Shown here piece by piece: positions 37,491 through 48,615 of a stretch of DNA of 64,000 nucleotides. The notes beneath the pieces are model-generated. The model searched no databases, was not told where the DNA came from, and worked only from the letters and a program-made list of their open reading frames with translations. Positions within the stretch are counted from its first letter, which is position 1. The number at the start of each line of letters is the position of its first letter. Made by a program: the position numbers and the translations under genes. The stretch spans positions 42,069,352 to 42,133,351 of the forward strand of contig CM035235.1 of the NCBI GenBank assembly GCA_020226215.1, read 5' to 3'. The DNA comes from Sindora glabra. Taxonomy: Eukaryota > Streptophyta > Magnoliopsida > Fabales > Fabaceae.

Positions 37491-39709
37491 TTCATCTTGT
37501 TTCTTAGTGTAAAAAAAATATTCATTGATGTTATATCCTTAATAAGATATGACATCTATACAAAGCACATTAGCTAATTACCTTATAGTCTCATAAATGG
37601 CACTTGATGTTTCCTCCACTATATTACCCACCTAGTTACAAAACCACTTAATGAATATGTGATTATGTACAACTTGTATTCACTTCTCATTCTTGCCATG
37701 ATTGAGCTCTCTTATAAGAGCTATATCCTCTTTCATTTAAATTTCAACCTCTTTACTGTTTTATAGGATATAGAAGTGTACTTATTCCTATATTTCATGA
37801 TTTATGCTATGTACTTGGTTCCTTAATGTTCTTTTCCCTAAAATTCTTCCTCCATGGGAAGGCTTGGGAAGCCCAATGGTGTCCATATTTCACAAGTATG
37901 AAGTGTAAAACTCAATAATATCTTCAATAATGTACCCCTCAACAATACTTCTTTTGGACATATTTTGGTTGCATACATACTCTTCTAGGACCTTTATGTA
38001 GCACCCTATTGGATACATCCACCTTGAATAAACCAAACCATAAAGTCTTACCCCCTTACCAAATACACCATGATGTCAAAGAATAAAAGTAAAAAATATT
38101 TCTCAAGTTGTCATAGTGTGATAACAATATTCCTTCACAAGTCATCCAAATCCTTTAGGTCTATTACAATAACACATATTGCATCCAACAAGAAGTAAAG
38201 TCTCATAATAGTTTATCTCACATGTTTAGGTAATATTTCTTAAATAATGATCAATAGAAATTATTGCATGAAAGCATGATAATTGCAAGATTTCAAGCTG
38301 ACTAATTTTGGATCTCTTATTAAAACAAGGCTTCTAATGTTGGAAGAATAGCCTTGCGGCACTTTAACCCCATTTAGAAAATTACAAAAACTTTTTTTCT
38401 TTTTCTTAGACAAGATATAACACGTTGAATGCAAGTAAGTATGTTGACCCCTATTTTTTTCTAGTAGTAGTTTCTTCCATATGACTATCTCTTGCAAGTC
38501 CAATTAAGCATTGATTCTATCCTCTATTTTGCTAGGTATGTTCAAGAATTTCCAACTACACTATGGCATACATTTTTTTCACATACATGACATCAATGTA
38601 TTCCTGACATCTAAGTTTTTCTAATATGGAAGATTAAAGAATACAGAGCTTTTCTTCCATGGATTGTCACTACGTTCTGAAGTAACAGGTTTGCCAAAGA
38701 AAACATTAATATTTCTCACCCCATCATAAACCTCTTCCCCAAATAAAGGCTCTTGAGCTATTGCTTCCTCCAACGAACCATTGAATGCATTTCTTAACCT
38801 ACAGTGGTTATCAAAAGGAGGCAAAAATCTCATATAGTTGAAACACACTATTTTCTTTCAATGCTTAAGTTAATAAGAGCACATGGCATCTTTGCAAATA
38901 GGACATGCTCTATGCCCTTTAATGCTATACCTCGACAAGTTCTCATAAGTTAGAAAGCCATTGATTATGCTAAGGAGCATTACATCCAACTTGAAGGACT
39001 CATGCATGTATGTATTGAACACTAATGCATATTTATTCCATATAAGTCATAAGTTTTTAATGAGTAATGCCAAGAAAACATCTATATCATTTCCTAGTTG
39101 CTTAGGCCCCGATATCAACAATAATAACATTATATACTTCTATTTCATACATAACAAAGGAAGGAGGTTACAAACCACCATCATTATTGGCCATATGCTA
39201 TGTTTGTTGTTCATGTTACTATAAAAGTTCATTCCATCAGTACACAGTGCAAGTCTAAAGTTTCTTGACTACTACTAAATTTAAAGAACAATAAGTTAAT
39301 CATTCTCCATTAAGAAGAATTCATTAGATGACAAAGCTTGTTATTCGTAGCCACCCACTCCACATGCCACATTAGGTTCTTAGCATTTTTTGCATTAATA
39401 AACATCCATTTAAACATTGGTAAAATTGGAAGATACCATAACACCTTAGCTAGTATTCCTTCCTTGATGTTGCCATCATGCTTTTTCAATTTGTAACATA
39501 ATGCCTTGCATTTTAGGCACTTAAAAAAATTTTACTACTCCTTTTGGTAGAATATGCAGTCTTTAGTGTAGGCATGTATCTTTTTATACTTCATACCCAT
39601 TGAGCACATTATTTTTCATTCTTGCCTCATAAGTATGAGCCTATAATACATTGCCTTTAGAAAGTATGCTCTTCAATAATTGTAGCAATTTTGTGAAGCT
39701 TTTGTTAAT

Positions 39710-41014
39710 GTTTCCACTCATTAAGAACAAATATCAAACAACTTGTAACCAACTCTAAAAACAAAGAGCCTAACAATTAGAAGTTATAGTTATAATATAT
39801 AGCAAGACATTACAATACAACTAAATATTGTAAGGGGGAGATTATAGGGTAGGAATCAGAATTTCTAATGTGTGAAGAACAACACCTTTTTTAAGGAAAT
39901 ATCTACCCCACTTGAATCATATTTGCTTTAGAAAAATAATATCTGAATTAATTTGAAAAACTACAAAAGGCAAAACTAAAGCTTTTCCCTATATTTCTCT
40001 TTGAAATAGAAAATATAAATTACTAATATTTTAGAGAAAATATAAATAGTGAATAAAAAAATAGATGATAAGCATGCTTTGATGATATGCTTAACAATAG
40101 TCTTAATTTTCTTAGTAAAAAGTCTAAAATTTTGAAGTATTTATAAAGGTTAAAAGGTTTCATTCAATAGACATAACTCTCGAATTTGAAAAGTCACAAA
40201 ATTTTGACCCAAAAGACATAAACAATTGAATTTGAAAATCATAAAATTTCATGTGCAAAAGTTACATCTCAATTCAAAAACATAACTTTACATTTTCAAA
40301 AGACACATTTCTTATTTCAAAAGATACAAATTTCCATCTTAAAAAACATAAATATATCAAGAGTCACATCTTAAATTTCTACTTTAAACAAACACAATTG
40401 TTGATTCAATTTTTGAAATGATGATTTAAGTTTTGCAAAACAAATACCAAAAAATAAAAAAAAAAGTCATTTGGATAATGAAAACAAGTGGGATGTTCAT
40501 GTTGATGCAGCAAGCAATAACGTTGGAGAAATGCATTTAAGGAGGTTTGTGCAATCAATAGTTGTGTGGGTGGCATGGGAAGTGGTTCAAATGCACAAAC
40601 AATGAGATGTTGGAGCAACAAAGACTTTCAAAAAGAGTGAAGCTAGTCCATAAGAAGGCAAAGAAATTTGGCAAAATCTATCCTAAAGATGAAATTTCAT
40701 ATTCAGAATGAAAATGTTAGGTAAAAATTCATAGGATTTCTAATTTCTTTCATTGTCTGACCAAATAAGGTATTTTAAATGTTAAAATTGTAAATATTCT
40801 AAAAAATTACTTTTCCTCATTTAATTTTCTTATCCAAAAACAATATATTTCTTAATAGAGAAATCAATTGCTTCATGTGTTACTTTTTTTTTTCTACTAT
40901 ACTAGTCTTTATGAACGCGCTCTAGTTGTGCTTAGAGGCTTATTTTTATTTTTAAAAAAATGTATACATGAAATGTTTGCTATTTTATTTTTTCTATATC
41001 ATGTGCTTAGTTTT
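39710..41014. repeat. 3' flank of F-box block 3, distal part
   Basis: Colinear with 22643-23420. At 40160-40370 the sequence is expanded relative to block 2 by degenerate units of about 15-45 bp containing CAAAAGACATAA and AAAATTT. The flank is cut at 41014 by the large CACTA element and resumes at 48173. Confidence 0.75.
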
Positions 41015-41030
41015 CACTATAAGAAAAAAG

Positions 41031-41560
41031 AGCAACAATGACGATAAAAATTCAATTGTCGCTAAAAGTATTTCTAACAACATAGTCATCGGTGATGTCT
41101 AAATGACTTTTGGAGGGAGTCAACAAAGCATGACAGGAAAAAATAAGGCATTAGCGACGACATTTGTCATCATTAAAGAGGTTGAAAAAATTTAGGCAAC
41201 AACATTGACTCTTCAGCAACCGCATTTATCGTTGCTGAAAGGTTAACCTTTTACTATTAACACATGTCGTCATTGAAAGTGTATGAAAAATTGGGCCAAT
41301 CCTTCAGTGATGACAAAAGTCATCAATGAAAGCTTGACCTTTCAGTGATGATTATTATCATTGAAGGCCTAACTCAATTTCCTAGACACACTTTCAGTGA
41401 AGACATGTGTCGTCGGTAAAGGGTTGACCTTTCAACGATGATAAGGTTTGTCTCGAAAATAAACTAGGCCTTTAGCGACAACAATGTCGTCATTGAAAGT
41501 TAGAACTTTCACCAATGACTCTTCAACAACGATTAAGATTTTTTGTCATCGCTGAAGAGT
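41031..41560. repeat. Left subterminal repeats of the 41-kb CACTA
   Basis: Alternating GCGACGACA, TGTCGTCATTGAA and CTTTCAGTGATGA words in direct and inverted order; likely transposase binding array. Confidence 0.8.
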
Positions 41561-41565
41561 CTGTC

Positions 41566-41640
41566 TATATATACCTATCAGCGCCTCTTCTAGACTCTCA
41601 TTTGCGCGATTACAAGGAAAAAGCAGTGGACCTAACGTAA
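41566..41640 (+). promoter_or_regulatory. CACTA promoter and leader
   Basis: TATATATA (41566-41573) follows directly after the subterminal repeats. About 60 bp of less AT-rich leader comes next, ending CCTAAC then GTAAGT, a good splice donor. Position and layout match CACTA gene promoters and parallel the 1753-1841 arrangement in the first CACTA element. Confidence 0.5.
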
Positions 41641-43917
41641 GTTTCTCTTATAAATTTTTTATAATTTAGTATATTTATTTTTTATATATATTGATGCATA
41701 TTAATTTTTTATATTTATAACTTTAATTTGTTAGTTATTGTTAGCACTCATCATTGTTCATAGGAAGTATTCAAAGTATATTTGATTAATAAATTTTTGC
41801 CATTGAGGTATGTGAATTAAATTTTATAATATTTTTATTGTAAAATATTATCTATAGGATTAATAGTTTGTAATGAATTAATAGAGTTAATAGTATATTT
41901 AATTTAATGTAAAACTCTATATTATTTAGTTTTGCACGTTGTAAATATTAAATTTATTTACATAAATTTGTAAATATAAATTTTTTTGTTATTATGTATC
42001 CCTTAAATTATAACTTTGTATTATATGATATATGTGTAGATTATTCAATTAGACTAATATAAGATAGAGTTGTTATGATATTTTATCCATAAAATCTAAA
42101 ATTTATGATGTAATTTAGGAAATTTCAAAATTATTAGTTTTGTTGAAATAATGTAACATAGGAAATTAGAATAAGTATGTAAACATAATTTAGAAAATAG
42201 GATATCATAATAATATAATTTCTTTCTTAATTAAAATTAAAATTGAAACCTATCAATCCAAATTATATTATTCACACCACATAATAAGAAAAAGTCAATT
42301 AAACTTGAGATCACAAGACAATCAAACCTAATAATCCAAATTATACTATCTACACTACATAAAAAGAAAAAGTTAATTAAACTTGAGGTCACATGAAAAT
42401 CACCCTCTTTATGGATAAATTAAATTTAATTTTTACTCTTAAAAATAATAAAATTTATAATTGATCAATTTTTGAAATTTATTTATGAAAATTATTTTTT
42501 AAAGCTAGACCCTAAACATAATCAAAATAAATAATATTTATATATTTTTTGAATTATATTTTATTATTTTCAATGTCAATTTTGTAAATAAGTGAATTAT
42601 TTTTTTATTTACAATTTCAACTGCTATGTAATCTGATTTTTTTCTTGGATTAAAAATTAATTTTCAAAATAAGGAATATAAATATAGAAGATTATGAAAC
42701 ATTTCTTAATTATTTTAGAAAATATACGTTATGTACATAATTCTAATAGCTAAAATTACAATAACATTACATTAATGAAAAACTTATGAAATTAACAATA
42801 AATGTACAGTGAAATATTTTTTAAATCTAATCTACTAATGATATAATCTCTTGGATATTAATTTGGTCTTATTTATTCTAAAGCTTCTCAGAATTTGCTA
42901 AAATTTTAATGAAAAAATAAAATTATAAAATATTGAAATGATGAAAAATTATTTTATTTATTTAGTGTTAGATTAAAAGAAATATTGACAAACAATAGTG
43001 ACCTATTTTGTGAATAGAAACTTACTTTCTTTCAATGTTATAATGATAAATATTATTATTTAGTTATAATAACTTGTGACCTATTACACTTGTACAAAGA
43101 TTAATGTAATATTTCTTATAAAAAGACTTACTAACAAAATAACCAAAATGATCATACAATAATAGAAATTTAAAGATTTTAAACATTTAATAATTTACAA
43201 GTACTCATAAAATGCACATCTCTCTAGAAAAATTGAATTGTGCACCTTATAAATATCGAAGAGTAGGTTACACATTTGAATTCCTATAAATTTATTATGA
43301 AACATAACAATTGTTGTGGATATTTAAAAAAATTAATAATCCAAGTAATAAGATACTTAAATAACAATACTGATACTTAAATAACAATACTTATAAAATG
43401 TCGTATCTTTATTTTTAATTATTATAAGCATATTTTTACAATAATTTTAAACAGAACTGCATTTGCATTTGTATTATAAGCTTAGACCCATTCAAAGGTT
43501 GGTTAATCTCTATACATCAACCAACCTTTGAATTGTCCTAAAAAGTTGGATAGTTTGAAATATGTCCTGTAGTTGTTATTAACAATTTATCTAGTTTTTA
43601 TTTGATATTGTAGAAATATCTTAGCATCCTAACTGTTCTTCGAGTATAAACTATACGGACATATAGTTTACATACTTGGAGAATCATGAGAAGATACTGC
43701 TGAAATTTTTGCACTAAACAAATGATGAACATGGATAAATTAGAAAAAAATCATAACTATAGAAATATCTCGAATTAGATAGGACCTTACCCTTCAAAGT
43801 TGGAGTGACATGGTGTATTTAGGGTAAATTTCAAATATTATTCCACTTAAAGCTATTTTCTTCTTGTTCAATGATACAATGTCTATAGACAAAAGTTAGA
43901 TACATCTACTAAATCAC
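41641..43917. other. Non-coding interior of the 41-kb CACTA
   Basis: Very AT-rich, intron-like DNA between the leader donor and the first transposase exon. A short direct repeat (AATCAAATTATA..CACACCACATAA / AATTATACTATCTACACTACATAA type) occurs at 42245-42375. No coding region seen. Confidence 0.5.
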
Positions 43918-45230
43918 TTGTCGAATGAGTATTGGAATGGTGCAGTAACATTTGTTCAAAGAGTTAAAAACTTTGTTAATGAAAAGGGGTTAGTGAGATG
44001 CCCATACAAAAAGTGTGTGAATTTATTATTCCAAATATTACCAATATTAGAGGCACATATTATAGATAATAGATTTCATCCATTATACATAAATTGGGTA
44101 CACCATGGTGAAGCGGATGTTTCGACTTCTAGGGAAACTTAAGGGGAGTCTCCTAACAATAGAGATGAGCTAACGAATATTATACACAATTTCATTGACC
44201 CTCATGTACCTAAAGGAGTAGTTTGCAATAATGTGGAAAGGAGTGAGAATGCACCTGACAGAGACATTGGAACAAATTATAGTAGTTGTGATAACCTATT
44301 CGAGCAAGTAGAAACAAAATTGTATCCAGGATGTACATCGTTTTCAACCTTGAACTTTTTAGTGAAACTCATGCCCTTGAAGATTCTGCATAAGTGTACA
44401 AATAAGTCATTTGATGCTCTTTTGAGGTTATTAAAAGAGGCACTTCTAAATGATAATAAATTGTTCAAATCGAACTACAGTGTAAGGAAATGGCTCAATA
44501 AGTTAGGATTAAGGTATGAATCAATCCATGTGTGCAAACATGACTGCGCACTTTTCTAGAAAGAACATACTTTTGAGGATAATTATCCAATTTGTGGGAA
44601 GAGCCGATGGGTAGATAAAAATATGAAAGGAAATAAGGTGCCTCAAAAAGTGGTTTGATATTTTCTATTAACTCCTCAATTAAAGAATTTGTATGGGTCG
44701 AGACATACTGTGAGTGGTATGACACTGATCCTACAAAGAAGAAAATTTACATTAACAAGAATATCACAAGCATCTCCATTAATAGGTAATGGTATAGAGA
44801 TAATCCTTAAATACTTGCTACCCAAGCAAAACAAGTATTTTATACTAAGGATCTCCTTAATAGACCAAATTGGAGGGTTATCCATAATTTGGTGCATCAC
44901 GACATATGGGATCTACCTAATAATGGAGACAGTGCACAAGATTTGTTATTTTTGCAAGATAATAACTCATCCAATTTCAATCTCATAGTTGATCTTAGAG
45001 ATTTCCATCTAGTAGATTTAAATAATCAAAGAAATGGTCCTTCAATCATTCCACCTTCTAGGAATGTTGGATCTAGCGCTTATATAGAAAATGCCTTTAT
45101 CAATGATGATAGTAGTTTCGAAGACGAAGCGATTAAGGATTATGTGGAGGAGGGACCTTTACAATCTAATAAGGAAGGAGAAATCGATGACCATAAGTCT
45201 GTTAGGTTCACCAATACTGATTCAAACTAG
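43918..45230 (+). pseudogene. TNP2 transposase pseudogene with central deletion
   Basis: 43918-44142 encodes the Transpos_assoc domain: NEYWNGAVTFVQRVKNFVNE, VRCPYKKCVN and INWVHHGEAD. After a TAA, 44233-44700 gives the Transposase_21 start: KLYPGCTSFSTLNFLVKLM, NKSFDALLRLLKEALLNDNK, YESIHVCKHDCALF, then a TAG, DNYPICGKSRWVD and FLLTPQLKNLYGSRHT. Near 44710 the sequence jumps straight to the DUF4216 region: EWYDTDPTKKKIYINKNITS, ILATQAKQVFYTKDLLN, NWRVIHNLVHHDIWDLP. The tail is acidic and ends at 45230. The catalytic core and DUF4218 are deleted and stops occur, so it is inactive. Confidence 0.85.
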
Positions 45231-45379
45231 GAAAAAAATAAGATATTCGAACTATAACTCATAATTGTGTAAGCATGATTGTTCAAATAATATGTATGAT
45301 TGTAAAAAGTTGTACCCTTTAATCATTCAATTTGATTATGGATTTTCCATTAACTACTTATATAATGTGTATTATTTCA

Positions 45380-47430
45380 ATGGCGGTAGATGTCGAGGTA
45401 CAACACCATGGAGGTGATGCTGGAAGTGACCCACTACAACGACCTACCCACATTCCTTCACAATGCAAGAGATCAAGTATCTATTCTTAATTGTGCATAC
45501 TTAAGATTGGTTAAATATCCTATTGATATTTTTCTTTATCTATTGAAGCAAGAAAGAGGGGTTTGAATAGGTCTCTCAGGTTGCACGAGAAGATAGGTAG
45601 GCATAAGGGAAGATCGGTGCCTGTACAGTTCGATACGACTGGTCCATGGCATGCAATTAGTGAGAATGTTAGCCATCTCCCTCGTGATATTAGTAGCATG
45701 ATTCGAGCCCACGTGCCACCTTATTATAAGTCATGGCGGGCTGTACCTCAACAGATCCGAGATAGAGTTATGTAGGAGGTTTGTGTAAGCATCTATCCTC
45801 TCTATTTGATGAATAAATCCTTTTGAGATTGAAATTTCTAAATGTGTTACTCATAAATTTGTTAAATGTCTTCTAATGCAATCCCACTTCAAGTTCCAGG
45901 GCATCTCTAAGGGTGACTAGGATAGAGCAATCTTCGATTTGATACAGACTGTGCAGACCTATACAAAGATTGGAAGTATAGGTTGAAAAAGCATTTTTTA
46001 GAGTATAGGGGCGATTGGGACTAGGACTATGATTAGGATTATGCTAGAAATTGTATGCCCCAATCTGTCTCACCGCAAACATGGCAAAAGTGCATGAACT
46101 TTTTTTTCGGCGATGAGTATAAGGTAAGTATGATATTTTATGGGATTAGGTCATTATTTCACATATCTAAATTGTAAACATAAAAATTTAATATTATTTT
46201 TTAAATTTGCAGGAGTTTTCTAGGAGGAATGCAAATAATAGAGTGCAAAAGGTCATGAATGATCAACATGGATCAAAGTCTATTAGCGCATATCATTTTG
46301 ATAAGGTTAATTAACTTTTTGTTTTTTTTTTTAATGTACATTTTGTTAGTTAGCTTTTTGTTCATTGTTTATTTATTTTCATCCTTTTTTTTCTCTTACA
46401 AAAAATGAACAAAGAAATAGAGATACTGGTGAGCTGTAGTCGATTCCTGAGAATTTTAGGGACTAACACATGTATAGGTCAAGAGAGTGGGTGCATCGAT
46501 CCCTCAGGGGCAATATGTAAGTTAGTTGAATTTTATATTTTAAATAGCATTTTACGAATATATCTTGTAATATTTATTATTGAATTTTATTTTAATAATT
46601 TAAGGCGAATAGTAACTTAGCATACATACTCTAGTGTATCATCCACTAGTGTATCATCCATACTCTGGTGAGCTGTAGTCGATTCCTGAGAATTTTAGGG
46701 ACTAACGCACGTATAGGTCAAGAGAGTGGGTGCATCGATCCCTCAGGGGCAATATGTAAGTTAGTTGAATTTTATATTTTAAATAGCATTTTATGAATAT
46801 ATCTTGTAATATTTATTATTGAATTTTATTTTAATAATTTAAGGCGAGGATGATTAAACTAGTAACTTAGCATACATACTCTAGTGTATCATCCACTAGT
46901 TTGCCTGGGACTCCTGTACAGATAGATGAGGTTGCCATTGCCAATGAGATGCTTGGCACTCATTGAGGGTTCAAGAGGGCTATTAGGCATGTGCTGGCTG
47001 GTTAGTCTTATTATTTGGTGGGCACTTCTAGCACTGGGGGAGCTCACAGTCCATGTCTTAAGTCAGTGAGTTGCAGGAGCAGTTACAGCAGAGTCGAGAC
47101 TAGTTTCAGTAAAGCTAGCAGTTGATTTAGGAGTAGCACCAACAGCTAGATCAACAACAGCAATAGATTACTTAGCAACATCTGATGTAGCAACAGCTTG
47201 AGACTTACCTTATTAAGATCACTTCCATTCTTAGACAGTAAGGTATTGTCCTCCATTTGCTACTATTACACTGCTTGGGTCGAGTAGATCTATGACTGCA
47301 TCTACCACTTAGTCACCTGGTCCTTCTCAACCGTCGCCATCATTTTATCGTCCTCGTTGTCAGGATTATGATAGTGCTGGCACTAATGAGGATGCTTCAA
47401 CATACTTCCACCTCCCCTCCTCATAGTATA
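45380..47430 (+). pseudogene. TNPA-like (Transposase_24) pseudogene
   Basis: Begins MAVDVEVQHHGGDAGSD at 45380. Exon pieces follow: GRSVPVQFDTTGPWHAISEN and PPYYKSWRAVPQQIRDRVM (45620-45775); DWKYRLKKHFLEYRGDWD and SVSPQTWQKCMNFFFGDEYK with a GTAAGT donor (45960-46125); SRRNANNRVQKVMNDQHGSK then SISAYHFDK and a donor (46212-46305); and a Q/S-rich C-terminal part near 47050-47430 (SYYRPR-type end, NEDAS). The order matches the second gene of plant CACTA elements, which binds subterminal repeats. Internal stops and a 239-bp duplication break it. Confidence 0.7.
46426..46900. repeat. Tandem duplication in the TNPA pseudogene
   Basis: Two nearly identical copies 239 bp apart (start 46426 and 46665), each from CTGGTGAGCTGTAGTCG through ATCATCCACTAGT. 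They differ by a few bases and by about 11 extra bases (GGATGATTAAACT against AT) in the second copy. The near identity shows this is a recent event. Confidence 0.9.
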
Positions 47431-47754
47431 TTATGTATATATATATTTTTCATATGTACACATTTACACGAATTGTGTATATGTAATTTATTCATATAAA
47501 TACTATTTATGTAATTGCTTTATGAGTACTCATTCTTTTTATGTTGAATCAACTTGTTATACATTATTATTAGTACTATTGATGTATTGTAGTTGTATAA
47601 TTTACATTAAATTAAATTTTAAAAAATAAATATAATTCAAATGAATTCAAACAAAGAATATTTTAGATTATGTTGTTAAATATAATGTATTATTTAAAAT
47701 ACACTTAGTTATAATGTTAGTTTTAATTTAATTTTAAAAAAAATTCAAAAAACC
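47431..47754. other. Non-coding AT-rich 3' region of the CACTA
   Basis: Follows the TNPA stop; A/T-rich with several AATAAA-like words. No other feature. Confidence 0.4.
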
Positions 47755-48165
47755 TTCAGTGACAACATTATCATTGCTATAGGTGTTTTCAACAATGACA
47801 ATGTCGCCACTATAGGTGAAAAATGTTGTCACTGAAGCTCGAATTTTTAGCGCTAACACTGTCATCATTGAATCTCGAACTTTCAGCAACGACAATATTG
47901 TCGCTAAAAGTTAACTTTTAGTAACGACATTTTGACTTCTAGCAACGACAATTTCATTATTGAAAATCAAATTTCAAAATTTTTTGAATTTTAAAAATGT
48001 TTTCTATGACAATAAAGTCATCGTAAAAGGTTGAACTTTTAATGACGACAAATTGTCGTCGGTGTTGGTTTTTCACCTATGAAGCTATATTGACGACTTT
48101 TACATTTACTGATGACCGAGCACTCTATACTGATGACAATTGTTGTCATTAAAAGTCTTTTTTGC
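47755..48165. repeat. Right subterminal repeats of the 41-kb CACTA
   Basis: TTCAGTGACAACATT, AGCAACGACAATTT, GACGACAAATTGTCGTC and relatives in both orientations, matching the left block. Confidence 0.8.
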
Positions 48166-48172
48166 TATAGTA

Positions 48173-48615
48173 TTTTTATCTGTATTCTATCGAAATTAGG
48201 AATGATGATTGCAATCATTCACTACAATATTATAGGAATAATGAATTTTCATCATGTGAAAGAATTGAAATAAGATATTTTAAAAGAACACTAAATTTGC
48301 ATCATTATGAAGGATCTTTAAACATTTGTAAAATTAACAGTGAGAACTTGACAACAAATGTAAAAGCATAACTCTAAAAAAAGGGTTCAGATTAAAATAT
48401 GCGGCACTTAAGCATATATAACATAGAACTCAGTCACTGAGTAAGTAAATAAGTTCTAACTCATATTCTTCTTTTCTTTTGTGCTTTGAGAAAGATAAAG
48501 CAAGACAACTAATATTAACTATCCTCCTAGAAGATTGGTTCCCCAATTACATCACCGGAACCTAATCAAAGCACTAATGTTAAACTCTTATTCTCGATAG
48601 CTACATAATCATGCC
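48173..48615. repeat. 3' flank of F-box block 3, proximal part
   Basis: Colinear with 23486-23962: TTTTATCTGTATTCTATCGA / TTTTACCTGCATTCTATTGA at the left end. It runs without break into the stop codon of the F-box gene. Confidence 0.75.

Larger units (their letters stand above)
34355..39705 (-). mobile_element. CACTA remnant E2 (TNP2 family)
   Basis: The left limit is where homology to 19965 and neighbouring block DNA stops; the next bases, ACTATAAAAATGTAG, look like a worn CACTA end. Subterminal-like words (GACATTGGTTA, GATGTCA) fill 34370-34680, then a non-coding stretch shared with E1 and E3, then the TNP2 pseudogene (35300-39705). A solo LTR is nested at 35810-37485. The right side ends abruptly inside the transposase at the start of F-box block 3 (39710), so the element is truncated. 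Confidence 0.7.
35300..39705 (-). pseudogene. CACTA transposase (TNP2) pseudogene, split by a solo LTR
   Basis: Read from 39705 downward, plant TNP2 landmarks follow in order. These are NKSFT-like LLQLLKSILSKGNVL; the zinc-knuckle part FKCLKCKALCYK; KVLWYLPILPMFKWMF (about 39450); ASDGMNFYSN and HSIWPIMMVVCNLPS (about 39170-39230); INGFLTYENLSRYSIKGHRA then CPIC (about 38900); DNPWKKSSVFFNLPY (about 38630); FLNGVKVPQGYSSNIRSLV (about 38340); and FPSLPWRKNFREKNIKEPS (about 37850). After the LTR come DELGFTLVHLSKN and TKQVFYVSDLFKNKWLVVYQ (35430-35600), the DUF4216 region. Many stops and frameshifts are present. It encoded the cut-and-paste transposase and is now dead. Confidence 0.8.
41015..48172 (+). 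mobile_element. CACTA element with decayed TNP2 and TNPA genes
   Basis: Starts CACTATAAGAAAAAAGAGC (41015) and ends GTCTTTTTTGCTATAGTA (48172), near-perfect inverted ends with one changed terminal base. TTT lies on both sides as the 3-bp target duplication. Subterminal blocks (41031-41560 and 47755-48165) carry dozens of TTTCAGCGACGACA-like words in both orientations. Inside, on the plus strand, are a TATA box and leader, a TNP2 pseudogene with a central deletion, and a TNPA (Transposase_24-like) pseudogene. At 7158 bp it is short for a full autonomous element. The paralogous site in block 2 lacks it. Confidence 0.88.

Noticed and set aside
43918..45230. Functional transposase gene
   Set aside because: Stops within and between domains and loss of the whole catalytic centre.
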